From positions 62,001-126,000 of the forward strand of contig CASIAN010000006.1 in assembly GCA_949372595.1 (NCBI GenBank): DNA of 64,000 nt, written 5' to 3'. The position numbers were made by a program, and so were the translations under genes. Shown one piece after another: positions 51,712 through 61,300 of this stretch; position 1 is the stretch's first letter, and every line of letters begins with the position of its first letter. The notes below the pieces were generated by a model. That model was not told the origin of the DNA and did not search any database. It worked only from the letters and a program-made list of their open reading frames with translations. The stretch comes from CPC320 sp002336405 (GTDB lineage: Bacteria; Pseudomonadota; Alphaproteobacteria; Rhodobacterales; Rhodobacteraceae).

Positions 51712-53139
51712 ATGTCTGATTACAACAGGTTGTCTGCGGTTAAAATGCGCCAGATGCTGGGCGTCGGTGAGTTGGCGGCGGTGGATCTTCTGACCGATTG
51801 TATCGCCGCGATTGATGATGTGAATCCGCAGGTCAATGCCGTGGTGACCCCGTGTTTTGATCACGCCAGACAACAGGCGCTTGCCTGTGATGCGGCGCGG
51901 GCCAACGGCGGCCCCTGTGGGCCGTTGCACGGGCTTCCGGTGCTGATCAAGGATCTTATGGATACTGCTGGGCTGCGCACAACTTATGGCAGCCGTTGTT
52001 TTGCCGACCACGTGCCCAACAAGGATGCGCTGATTGTTGAACGGTTGAAAGCGGCGGGCGCAATTGTGCTTGGCAAGACCAATACGCCCGAGTTTGGGGC
52101 CGGGGCGAACACCCGCAATCTGGTGTTTGGCGCCACTGGTAACCCGTTTGATCCGGCGCTGACCAGCGGCGGCTCATCTGGCGGGTCGGCTGCTGCATTG
52201 GCTTGCGATATGGCGCCATTGGCGACCGGCTCTGATCTGGGAGGCAGTCTGCGTATCCCAGCATCATTTTGCAGCGTTGTGGGCATGCGCCCAACCCCCG
52301 GTGTGGTCGCGTCGCGGTCTTATGTGTCGGGGTTTTCGCCACTTTGGTGCGATGGTCCGATGGCGCGGACGGTTGAAGATGTGGCGTTGATGTTATCGGC
52401 CATTGCAGGACGCGACGCTGCTGATCCGCTTTCATCGCCCGCAACTGGCTTTGATTTTGTGGCGTTTGAGAACGGTGATGCCGCCACGGATCCTGCGCAG
52501 CTTTGCGTGGGGTTCTCCACCGACTTAGGGGTGGCGGCTATTGATGATGCGATCCGCGATGTGTTTGCGCAGCGCCTGCCTGTGGTGTCCGGGTGTTTTG
52601 GTGCCAGCGCGCCGGTGGACATCGATCTGTCTGAGACCACCGAAGTTTTTAAAATACTGCGGGCCGAAAGCATGGCCGCCTCTTATGGGGCTTTGGTGGC
52701 GCAAAATGCTGGGCAAATTGGGCCGAATGTAATTGGCAATGTGCGGGATGCTGAGCGCTATAGTTTGACGGATGCCGCTTGGGCCAATGCGGCTCATACC
52801 CGGATCTATCGGCGGTTTCAGGCGCTGTTTGACGAAATTGACGTGTTGATTTGCCCCGCCACTGCGGTGACACCGTTTCCGCTTGGGCAAAACCATCCCG
52901 ATACAATCAACGGCGCGCCGCTTGAGGGGTATTTTGCTTGGGTTGCGATCACTTCGGCGCTCTCGCTTACTGGCTGTCCGGTGGTCACTCTGCCCTGTGG
53001 ACTTGATCATGCTGGGATGCCGTTTGGTGTTCAACTGGTGGGGCGCCCGCATGGTGATCTGGCGCTGTTGAAAATCGCGCACCGTGTGGAGCTGGCACTT
53101 ATGCGGCAGGGTCTGGGGCGGGTTATCCCCCAACCTTGA
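51712..53139 (+). CDS. Amidase signature family hydrolase
   Basis: 475-residue amidase with the Ser-cisSer-Lys triad: Lys80 in PVLIKDLMDTAG, cis-Ser155 in GGSSGGSAAAL, and nucleophile Ser179 in GSDLGGSLRIPASF. C-terminal LTGCPVVTLPCG and PFGVQLVGRP fit the family. Hydrolyses an unidentified amide. Preceded by an unusual G-rich run (51643-51675). Could serve in nitrogen scavenging; no GatB/GatC nearby, so it is not the tRNA amidotransferase subunit. Confidence 0.9.
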   Translation: MSDYNRLSAVKMRQMLGVGELAAVDLLTDCIAAIDDVNPQVNAVVTPCFDHARQQALACDAARANGGPCGPLHGLPVLIKDLMDTAGLRTTYGSRCFADHVPNKDALIVERLKAAGAIVLGKTNTPEFGAGANTRNLVFGATGNPFDPALTSGGSSGGSAAALACDMAPLATGSDLGGSLRIPASFCSVVGMRPTPGVVASRSYVSGFSPLWCDGPMARTVEDVALMLSAIAGRDAADPLSSPATGFDFVAFENGDAATDPAQLCVGFSTDLGVAAIDDAIRDVFAQRLPVVSGCFGASAPVDIDLSETTEVFKILRAESMAASYGALVAQNAGQIGPNVIGNVRDAERYSLTDAAWANAAHTRIYRRFQALFDEIDVLICPATAVTPFPLGQNHPDTINGAPLEGYFAWVAITSALSLTGCPVVTLPCGLDHAGMPFGVQLVGRPHGDLALLKIAHRVELALMRQGLGRVIPQP

Positions 53140-53223
53140 ATGTTCGTGTGCTTTTCGGCGGGGTGTCGGCGCCAATGCCAGAGTTGGTGGTCGCCAGCGG
53201 CAAGCCGTCGTCTGCCTGAATAT

Positions 53224-53697
53224 GGCATGACAGATTATACCAGCAGTTTTAATAAACGGTATCAGACAGACTTTACATTTCAAATTGGCGCTGAGACGGC
53301 TGGTGCCGATAATGTTGCCGTTTCAAATGATGAAATAGATTCTTATTCTTTATTTCTGTATAATGGTGATACTCCAAATGCTCCCGGAGTGTCCGTGGGG
53401 ATTGACAGTGCGGGCAGTACAACAGATCCTTTAATTTATATTGACCTTGCTATCGGACAAATAAATAACCAACGATCTGAATAGGGTTCGGTCGCCAACC
53501 GTTTGAAGCACACTCTCAACAATCTGACCAACATCTCGTCCAACCTGTCGGCTGCCAGAGGCGGGATCGAGGACGCAGACTTTGCATTGGAAACCACAAA
53601 CCTAGCGAAAAACCAGATCCTGTAGCAAGCGTCGACCGCGATGCTGGCCCAAGCCAACGCGTCGAAGAAAAATGTGCTGAGCCTGCTGCAAGGGTAA
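53224..53697 (+). pseudogene. Flagellin fragment with two in-frame amber codons
   Basis: A flagellin without its N-terminal D0/D1 helices. The frame begins in the variable middle (FTFQIGAETAGADNVAVS), reaches LAIGQINNQRSE, hits TAG at 53482-53484 where Leu is expected, continues without frame change GSVANRLKHTLNNLTNIS and DADFALETTNLAKNQIL, hits a second TAG where Gln (CAG) is expected, and ends ANASKKNVLSLLQG. The C-terminal part parallels the intact flagellin at 54.7 kb. A hairpin terminator follows. Confidence 0.88.
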
Positions 53698-53734
53698 GGC
53701 TGAGATAACGCTGCACACGAATAAATAGCTGAAG

Positions 53735-53763
53735 CAGGTCTGCATCACGCGGACCTGTTTTTC
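53735..53763 (+). terminator. Intrinsic terminator after the flagellin fragment
   Basis: CAGGTC (53735-53740) / GACCTG (53752-53757) stem with an 11-base loop followed by five T residues. Typical for a flagellin transcript end and well preserved although the gene is broken. Confidence 0.7.
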
Positions 53764-53865
53764 ATTGGTTTATGAATGCATGCAGCGCCAAAGAGGCATC
53801 GCATGAGTTGATCAAAGCGTAGCCCCAAACTTACATAACTGACTGATTTTTGAATGAGAGAATAA

Positions 53866-53939
53866 CCACTTCCACCGCTACAGGATGCCCTGAGGCATTA
53901 GGACACGCGGGAGGGTCATCCCGTGTGCGGTGGAAGTGG
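53866..53939. ncRNA. Candidate structured RNA: 13-bp closing stem with two internal hairpins
   Basis: Perfect 13-base inverted repeat CCACTTCCACCGC (53866-53878) / GCGGTGGAAGTGG (53927-53939). Inside are a hairpin ATGCC-CTGA-GGCAT and a larger one ACACG...CCCGTGT, giving a three-way junction of 74 bases. No reading frame or known family fits. Could equally be a DNA-level element; strand unknown. Confidence 0.45.
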
Positions 53940-54072
53940 AATATTGTCCGAAGGTCGGGTGTCCAGTTCTTCACTTCATAAAAAGAAACGACCGCTGAAA
54001 ATATCTTTTAGAGCAGAATAATAAATAGTTTTTATATGTAAAATTTACCAGTATGTGGACGTTAGTTATAAT

Positions 54073-54177
54073 ATCGGTGTTGCTGTTGTCCCCACACCGT
54101 CGCGGAGATAGCTGGAGGCGTTTACCTTATCGGCTTGACCACTATCTCCGCCAACAGCAACACCGATGGGTGGGGGA
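54073..54177. repeat. Long imperfect inverted repeat with possible pseudoknot, unknown function
   Basis: A perfect 16-base repeat (54073-54088 with 54152-54167) encloses a perfect 10-base repeat (54102-54111 with 54142-54151). The right arms are contiguous, while the left arms are separated by a 13-base insert rich in C. Part of that insert (TCCCCAC) can pair with the G-rich stretch just outside the right arm (54170-54177), allowing a pseudoknot. No ORF. Confidence 0.5.
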
Positions 54178-54731
54178 TAAGAATAGATTTTACACTCACG
54201 TGTCTGGCAATTTGGCGATGTGAGAAAAACCTAAATGCACTCCCATTCACGGTCCATCTCCAACCGCTGCCCCTCCCCTAAAAAAACGAAATACCCGTTA
54301 AAACAGCCTCTAAAACGGCTCTACGGCGTACCCGTGCTCCACTGCCATAGCCACCCCCGTCCAAAAGCAAGAAGGGGGGGCAAAGCCTCAAATCTGCGTA
54401 CGGTGCTGCCGAGTAACCGCCTCTCAGGCCCGCCTCCAGTGGCCCCCCAGCGGACAATTCATCTTGGGGTATGCAGTCCTTTATCTAACCGCTTCAGAAC
54501 CTAATCCAGCCATTAAATCCCAATAGCCAGCGCAGTTTGAAGTCAGGTAAGAAATTATAGGTAATATTTTATCTTAATTATGCAGCGAATTATCTTTAAA
54601 TACTGACCGGTAAGGTTTCGGACACCTTAGGGCGGTCAAGCAATTGGCCTAAAATATTACCCTCTGCAAATCTAGCTAGAGATGCAACGACGTTTTTACA
54701 CGAGCGTCAGTAATGGGTAAGGTTTGGTTCG

Positions 54732-55913
54732 ATGGCGCTTTCCATAGCAACAAATACTTCGGCACTTGATGCGGCAGCAGCGGCTGCTTCGGTAAGTACA
54801 AGTCTTGAAACCTCTATGGAGAGGTTATCAACCGGCAAGCGCATTAACTCGGCCTCTGATGACGCTGCAGGGGTTGCAATAGCTTCCCGGCTATCTTCTG
54901 AAATACGCGGCACCAATCAAAGTATTCGCAATGCATTGGACGCCCAAGCGCTGATGGATACAGCAGAAGGTGCGCACAAAGAAGTGGAAAACATTCTTCA
55001 AAGAATGCGCGAAATTGCGGTTCAGGCAGCGAACGACACAAACAACACGCAAGACCGTCTCAATATGCAAAAAGAAATTAATGCAATGGTTAATGAAGTG
55101 GATAGAATTGCTGAAGCCACAACTTGGGCTGGTACTAATTTGTTGCTTGGAGATGGCACATCAAACTCAGAAAAAGCATTCTCATTTCAAGTGGGCGCTG
55201 CAACAGGAACGCAGAACCAAATAAACGTTGCTGTTAAATCTCTAACGGCTAGTACTCTGGGCCTTAGTGCTCTGGACCTTCAAGCAACTGTTCTGATTAA
55301 TGATGCCGATATAACACCTAATGATAGCTCAATTGTATATGGATTTATGCACAACAATTCTGGCAATTTTATAGCCGCACGAGGTGGCAATGCTGATTCA
55401 GTTTCCACTATGTCTTTTACTGTCGATGTTAATGGACAGACGTCCACTGCATTCAGTTTTACAAGTGATACTAAGCTTTTCGGTGATACTACTGGCCCCA
55501 CCGATGCTAATACACGTACCGTGCATAATGAGATTGTAGCTAAAATCAACGCAAGTACAGACCTCAGTGCATTAGGTATCAGCGCAAATGTAGCGGGTAC
55601 CGGGCCCGCAAGAGTGAGCCTACTGTATGCTGAAACACGTGTTTTTATCAGCACAATCGATAAAGGCCTTAAGACAATTAACACCCAGCGGGCTGAGCTT
55701 GGTGCGGTCTCTAACAGGCTTAACCACACAGTGAATAACCTGACTAACATGTCTGCCAACTTGTCAGCTGCAAGAGGGGGCATAGAAGACGCAGACTTTG
55801 CGCTTGAGACCACTGAATTGGCAAAAAACCAAATCCTGCAGCAGGCGTCGACCGCTATGCTGGCGCAAGCAAATGCCTCCAAGCAAAACGTTCTTGGTCT
55901 ACTGAGAAATTAA
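54732..55913 (+). CDS. Flagellin
   Basis: 393-residue filament protein. N-terminal D0/D1 helices ETSMERLSTGKRINSASDDAAG, VAIASRLSSEIRGTNQSIRNA and EVENILQRMREIAVQAAND (about residues 27-115), a variable central region, and the conserved C-terminus DADFALETTELAKNQILQQ, ANASKQNVLGLLRN. Fits the roseobacter flagellin pattern. The central and third-position composition is notably A/T-richer than flanking genes, hinting at transfer or relaxed constraint. No other flagellar genes are in the window; a hairpin terminator follows. Confidence 0.94.
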   Translation: MALSIATNTSALDAAAAAASVSTSLETSMERLSTGKRINSASDDAAGVAIASRLSSEIRGTNQSIRNALDAQALMDTAEGAHKEVENILQRMREIAVQAANDTNNTQDRLNMQKEINAMVNEVDRIAEATTWAGTNLLLGDGTSNSEKAFSFQVGAATGTQNQINVAVKSLTASTLGLSALDLQATVLINDADITPNDSSIVYGFMHNNSGNFIAARGGNADSVSTMSFTVDVNGQTSTAFSFTSDTKLFGDTTGPTDANTRTVHNEIVAKINASTDLSALGISANVAGTGPARVSLLYAETRVFISTIDKGLKTINTQRAELGAVSNRLNHTVNNLTNMSANLSAARGGIEDADFALETTELAKNQILQQASTAMLAQANASKQNVLGLLRN

Positions 55914-55944
55914 ACTAGAGATTGCCGGACAATGTACAGAGGCA

Positions 55945-55969
55945 GGTCCACTTAGTGTGGGCCGGTTTT
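55945..55969 (+). terminator. Intrinsic terminator of the flagellin gene
   Basis: GGTCCAC / GTGGGCC stem (one G-U pair) with a short loop, then GGTTTT, about 30 bases after the flagellin stop. It sits in the same relative place as the terminator behind the flagellin fragment. Confidence 0.65.
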
Positions 55970-56004
55970 GCAATAAGTTTAAATGAAACAGGCTGATGTT
56001 GACA

Positions 56005-56400
56005 CTAACCTTGTGGCTTACTCAACTCATCAATCAGCTGCCGAATATTCGGCATTGTGACAAACACCGGCAAACCTAATTCAGACGCCAGTTGTTTGCA
56101 GCAAATCAGGCCAGCAACGGCAGAGGTTCGGCAGATTTGTTCAGCCCGACCTCTGCGCCAAATTTCGTTGGCCCGGTCCGCAACCTGGAAATCACGGTGC
56201 TTGGATGTGCGACGTTTAACCCGCGTTCATTCACGCCTGTTTGAGACCAGCAAGGGTGGCGGCACTGTGTTAGACGGCGCTCCAGCGTCCAGATCAAGTC
56301 CGCGGGTCAAGCTTGCAAAAGCAGACCGTCGCCGTCCATTTTCGCCGCGTAGGCTACGTTTTGGTAACTCGCCAATTGCAGGTTCAGCCTATGGTGTCAT
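56005..56400 (-). pseudogene. Unrecognised decayed reading frame
   Basis: On the minus strand one frame reads AEPAIGELPKRSLRGENG ... PPPLLVSNRRE, TGA at 56227-56229, then KRRTSKHRDFQVADRANEIW, RRGRAEQICRTSAVAGLICC, KQLASELGLPVFVTMP, ending at TAG 56005-56007. Its coherent composition suggests a former gene, but there is no start codon, an internal stop, and no family I recognise. Confidence 0.35.
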
Positions 56401-56662
56401 AGCCCGCATATGTGGCGGCGCTGAAGGCTATCAATGGAAGTATCAACTTAATCGGGCTATCCTTTTCAGCAAAAATCGGTCGCTGTTAAGGCCACAAAGG
56501 TTTTGCGGGACGGGATATTTATTTTTGTCCAAAATAAAAAACGTGACCAAAACGTAACCAATTGTTCTCAAAATTGGCCCAATATTCTCGGAATTTGCAG
56601 GAAAGTATTAAGGGGTAAACAAATATTAACTTTCGCAAGTCGTTAATTTGTTTACCCTTAAT
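56401..56662. other. Stretch before tRNA-Gly with no recognised gene
   Basis: A plus-strand frame of 166 codons (56057-56557) runs through here and the preceding decayed frame but has basic, low-information composition. Nothing convincing is present. A/T-rich sequence flanks the tRNA 3' side. Confidence 0.4.
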
Positions 56663-56737
56663 TGGAGCGGGCGAAGAGATTCGAACTCTCGACCCTAACC
56701 TTGGCAAGGTTATGCTCTACCCCTGAGCTACGCCCGC
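56663..56737 (-). tRNA. tRNA-Gly (anticodon GCC)
   Basis: 75-base cloverleaf with encoded CCA: acceptor GCGGGCG/CGCCCGC, D-arm starting GTAGCTCAGGGGTAGAGC, anticodon loop CTTGCCAAG reading GCC, T-arm with GTTCGAATC. Lone tRNA, a common integration target; no integrase or duplicated 3' end is visible nearby. Confidence 0.97.
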
Positions 56738-56883
56738 ATCCTTGGGTATAAAACCAACTATAAATATAACCGGCAAGCTGCAAGAGGAAAATAGCTCCAG
56801 AGTGTAAATAATTTGTGTGCTTGTATCCAAACCATGGTCTGTGGTCTGCTATCAGTATAGCCCTAAGGCCAAGGAGGAACGGG

Positions 56884-57270
56884 TTGAAAATTTTACAACT
56901 GGTTTTCCTATTGATTTTGCCAGGCTTATTGGGTGCCCATGAAAATCATCCAATGGGAAAGGTAGAGGTGGAAATCACCCGTGCAGCGTACAGCAACCGC
57001 AGTATTGATGTCGAAGCACACCTCTATTTGAACGGCGGCCAAACCATGCAGCTTGATGGCATATCTGTTGCAGGAGGTGAGGTAGTGAACCTGCCATTTC
57101 CACTTTTTTTTAACAGCGATGGCGCAAGGAACGGGCATGTTAAGGTGAGTTTTACACTTAAATTTTTTGACAAGGCGCCGCATATTTTTTCTGCGATGTT
57201 TGATTTTGGGCCGCAGGGCACAGGACCAGTCTTGATCATTCCAGACCAGATGATGAAAGGAATTCATTGA
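56884..57270 (+). CDS. Small exported protein paired with the YHYH protein
   Basis: 128-residue protein starting at TTG 56884, 7 bases after a perfect AAGGAGG, which decides the start. Signal peptide LQLVFLLILPGLLGA, then a beta-rich domain beginning HENHPMGKVEVEITRA. It resembles small periplasmic DUF-type or copper-chaperone-like (PCuAC-like) proteins, but its methionine/histidine pattern is not conclusive. Its stop overlaps the YHYH gene start by one base (TGATG), so the two proteins probably act together in the periplasm. Confidence 0.75.
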   Translation: MKILQLVFLLILPGLLGAHENHPMGKVEVEITRAAYSNRSIDVEAHLYLNGGQTMQLDGISVAGGEVVNLPFPLFFNSDGARNGHVKVSFTLKFFDKAPHIFSAMFDFGPQGTGPVLIIPDQMMKGIH

Positions 57271-58163
57271 TGAGCTTTGCTCTTATCCAACCGCTTCTTC
57301 TTGCTTCGGCGTTATTGTGGACCAGTGCCTTTGAGGCTGCTGCACAGGGGCGCCATTTGCGCAAACATACGGTCACCGAGGCGGGGTCGCTGGCTTTGGA
57401 GCCGGCTACGAAAATGTTGGCCAAGGGCCGCGCGGTGATTAAGTTCTCTGGTCGCTACCGGATGATTACCTCTAATGGCATTCCGACCCACCGGGTCGGG
57501 GCATTTCCAAATGCGGGCAACCCCCATAAAATAAAACCCCAGTCTCATGAGTTTTCAGTGGCCTATATCCCGCGCAAGGCTTTTAGAACCAAAAATTTGG
57601 GGATGGATATGTTGATGGGTGTCGCGGTGAATGGCATCCCGTTAGATCCGATGGCGGCGGAATACTACTTGGGTAATCGCAAGGGTTGGCAATACAATGC
57701 GCTTGGTGGTGCACTCCCTTTGGGTTTGGATGCCAACTACGCCCATGTGCAACCCTCTGGGGCCTATCATTATCATGGCCTTCCGGTCGGTTTGATGCAA
57801 GAACTGGGATGGCAGGCGGAAAAAGCTTCGCCGTTGATCGGCTATGCTGCAGACGGGTTTCCGATTTTTGCGATGACAGCTAAGGTCGATGGCAAGGTCA
57901 AGCGCATGCGCAGTTCTTACCGCCTTAAGCCTGGCAACAGGCCCGGTGGCCGAAAGCCGTCAGGCCCTCATGACGGCAGCTTTATCAATGACTATGAGTA
58001 TGTGCGCGGGGCCGGAGATTTGGATGCTTGTAACGGTGTTGAGGTGACCACACCGGACTATCCCAACGGGGTTTATGCCTATTTTCTGACCCAGAAATTT
58101 CCGGTCGTGCCGCGTTGTCTGGTGGGCAAGATTGGCAAGGGGTTTAAAAAGGATAGAGGTTAG
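57270..58163 (+). CDS. Exported YHYH-domain protein
   Basis: 297-residue protein with N-terminal signal peptide (FALIQPLLLASALLWTSAFEAAAQ in part) and a YHYH domain: AYHYHGLPVGLM, PLIGYAADGFPIFAM, SGPHDGSFINDYEYV and ACNGVEVTTPDYPNGVYAYFLT. YHYH proteins are secreted and of unknown function, sometimes thought to bind metal through the His cluster. Coupled to the preceding small exported protein. Confidence 0.88.
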   Translation: MSFALIQPLLLASALLWTSAFEAAAQGRHLRKHTVTEAGSLALEPATKMLAKGRAVIKFSGRYRMITSNGIPTHRVGAFPNAGNPHKIKPQSHEFSVAYIPRKAFRTKNLGMDMLMGVAVNGIPLDPMAAEYYLGNRKGWQYNALGGALPLGLDANYAHVQPSGAYHYHGLPVGLMQELGWQAEKASPLIGYAADGFPIFAMTAKVDGKVKRMRSSYRLKPGNRPGGRKPSGPHDGSFINDYEYVRGAGDLDACNGVEVTTPDYPNGVYAYFLTQKFPVVPRCLVGKIGKGFKKDRG

Positions 58164-58323
58164 GCATTGATGCGCCACCGTCGACAGGGCGCCGGTGACG
58201 CCGTTACAGCGCAGACAAGTTTTTAAGGCGACCCATTAACCACGATGGACAAAGTTTCGCAGGCAATCTGGCACAGATCGCCCATCAAGCAGTTATCGTC
58301 GGGGCCCAACTTTGCAAGGGGCG

Positions 58324-61300
58324 CTAAACCTTAAACTCGATAAGCAGATCTTTAGCGTCGATTTGGGCTCCAGGCTGCACATGTAAGGCCGCGATCTGGC
58401 AATCGCGCTCTGCATGGATCCCGGTCTCCATTTTCATGGCCTCAATGGTTAGCAACAGGTCGCCTTTTTTGACCTCTTGCTCTGCCGTGACTGCGACGCT
58501 CGCCACCACGCCGGGCATCGGTGCGCCGACGTGCAATGGATTTCCCTGTTCGGCTTTGGCTCGGTTGAGCGTTTCGGACGCAATCAGGCGGTTGGGCACG
58601 CGAATGACCCGGGGTTGTCCGTTCAATTCAAAAAACACTTTGACCTGACCGTCGGCATTGGTTTCGCCTATGGCCTGAAGTCGAATTTCCAAGGTTTTAC
58701 CGGGATCGATTTCGGTGGTGATCTCTTGGCCCGGGGTCATGCCATAGAAAAAGGTCCGCGTTGGCAGGGCGCGCACCGGTCCATAGCTTTCGTGGCGCTG
58801 CATGTAATCAAGAAACACCTTTGGGTACATCAGATAACTGTTGAGATCCTCATCATCGATCTGTTTGCCGTCAATCGCGGCACTGGCCTCTTTGCGCGCG
58901 GCCTCCAGATCGATCGGTGTCAGATTTTTGCCTGGACGCTCAAGGTTTGGTGCGGCGCCTTTCAGCGCTTTGTTGATCATCGCGGGCGGGAAGCCGCCGG
59001 TGGGTTGGCCCAATTTCCCCTGCATCATCTCAATCACCGAGTCTGGAAAGGACACATCCACAGCCGGGTCTTCCACTTGACCCCGTGTCAGCCCTTGCGA
59101 GACCATCATCAAGGCCATGTCGCCGACCACTTTCGACGAGGGGGTGACTTTTACAATATCCCCGAACATATGGTTCACATCGGCATAGGTCTGCGCCACC
59201 TCATGCCAGCGGTCGTCAAGCCCGAGTGACCGCGCTTGCGCCTTGAGATTAGTGAATTGTCCACCTGGCATTTCGTGCAGATATATCTCGGAATCTGGGG
59301 CTTGCAAGCCACTTTCGAAGGCGGCATATTGGCCGCGCACTGCTTCCCAATAGGTGCTTATCTCGCGGATTGCACCAATATCAAGCCCGGTGTCGCGGTC
59401 ATTATAGCGCAGCGACTCGACAATTGTGCCAAGTGTCGGCTGGCTGGTGTTGCCTGAAAATGCATCCATTGCGGCATCAACCGCGTCGACACCGGCTTCT
59501 GCGGCGGCCAGTACCGTTGCTATGGCGCCACCGGATGTATCATGGGTGTGGAAATGGATGGGTAGACCCACCTCTTGCTTTAAGGCTTTAACCAGCACCC
59601 GGGCCTGCGCTGGCTTCAACAGTCCTGCCATGTCTTTCAGGCCCAGAATATGCGCACCAGCCTGCTTGAGTTCCTGCCCCATTTTAACGTAATATTTCAG
59701 ATCGTATTTAGATCTATCTGGATTAAATAAATCACCGGTATAACAGATTGATCCCTCGCAGACCTTATCGGCGGTGCGCACAGCATCCATCGCCACGCGC
59801 ATGTTTTCAACCCAGTTTAAGCTGTCAAACACGCGGAAAACATCGATCCCGGTCTTGGCCGCCTGAGCAACAAAAGACTGCACAACATTGTCAGGATAAT
59901 TGGTATAGCCGACACCATTGGATCCGCGGAGCAGCATTTGTGTCATTAAGTTGGGCATCGCGCGCCGCAGATCTCGCAGCCTTTGCCACGGACATTCTTG
60001 TAAAAACCGATAGGCCACATCAAAGGTAGCACCGCCCCAGCACTCGACGCTGAACAACTGCGGCAGATTGGCGGCATAGCTGGGGGCGGCGGTGATCATA
60101 TCGATAGACCGCATTCGGGTTGCCAACAGCGACTGGTGACCATCGCGCATCGTGGTGTCGGTGATCAGCAACTGCGGCTGTGCGGCCATCCAATCGGCAA
60201 GTGCCTGTGGACCTTCGCGATCCAGAAGGGTCTTGGTGCCAGATGTCGGATCTGCGCGAATTTGTGGAACGCGGGCCGGGCTGACATCATGGTCTGGCAT
60301 GCTGCGACCAGCCGTTTCAAGATGGCCATTGACGGTTATATCGGCGATATATGTAAGGACTTTGGTGCCGCGGTCGCGGCGTTTGGCAAAGTGGAATAAG
60401 TCGGGCGTGTCATCGATAAATCTCGTAGTATATTTGTTCGATAAAAATACTGGATGTTTGAGTAGGTTTTCGACAAAGGCGATATTGGTCGACACGCCAC
60501 GGATACGGAACTCGCGCAGCGCACGATCCATCCTTGCGATTGCTTTTTCTGGGGTCTGTGCCGAGGCGGTCACTTTTACCAATAAAGAGTCGTAATAGCG
60601 CGTGATCACACCGCCTGAATAGGCCGTGCCACCATCGAGGCGAATGCCCATTCCTGTGGCGGCGCGATAGGCGGTGATGCGGCCATAATCCGGGATAAAG
60701 TTATTTTGCGGATCTTCGGTTGTGATGCGGGTCTGGAGCGCATGGCCGGTCAGTTGGATATCTTCCTGACGGTCTTTGCCTGTGGCCTCAGACAGGGTTT
60801 TACCTTCGGCAATCATAATCTGTGCTTGCACAATGTCGATGCCGGTAACCTCTTCGGTGACCGTATGTTCAACCTGCACCCGAGGGTTGACTTCGATAAA
60901 ATAAAACTTGCCGCTGTCCATATCCATTAAAAACTCGACGGTGCCGGCGCACTCATAGCCGACATGGGCACAAACTTTGCGCCCCAAATCACAGATCTCG
61001 CTGCGCTGCGCTGCGCTTAAATACGGGGCAGGGGCGCGCTCAACCACTTTTTGATTGCGGCGTTGCACAGAACAGTCCCGTTCATACAAATGATAGATAT
61101 CGCCATGGGTGTCGCCCAAGATCTGCACTTCGACATGGCGCGCACGCAGAATCATCTTTTCAAGATAGCCCTCGCCATTGCCAAAGGCTGCCTCGGCCTC
61201 GCGGCGGCCTTCGAGAACCTTTTCCTCAAGCTCGTCCTCGCCATTGATGGGCCGCATCCCGCGCCCACCGCCCCCCCAACTGGCTTTGAGCATGAGCGGA

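Larger units (their letters stand above)
53764..54731. other. Non-coding stretch between the two flagellin loci
   Basis: Nearly 1 kb with no credible gene. It holds the two folded elements described separately. Bases 54230-54500 are C-rich on the plus strand and contain an 89-codon frame with no recognisable features. The A/T-rich part before 54732 should contain the flagellin promoter; TAAGG near 54719 serves as ribosome site. Confidence 0.5.

Noticed and set aside
54235..54504. 89-codon frame in the C-rich non-coding stretch
   Set aside because: No ribosome site, biased composition, no homology I recognise.
56057..56557. 166-codon plus-strand frame before tRNA-Gly
   Set aside because: Basic, motif-free product; the opposite strand shows a more coherent though decayed frame.
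56663..56737. Integration site with a genomic island at tRNA-Gly
   Set aside because: No integrase and no duplicated tRNA 3' end found on either side.
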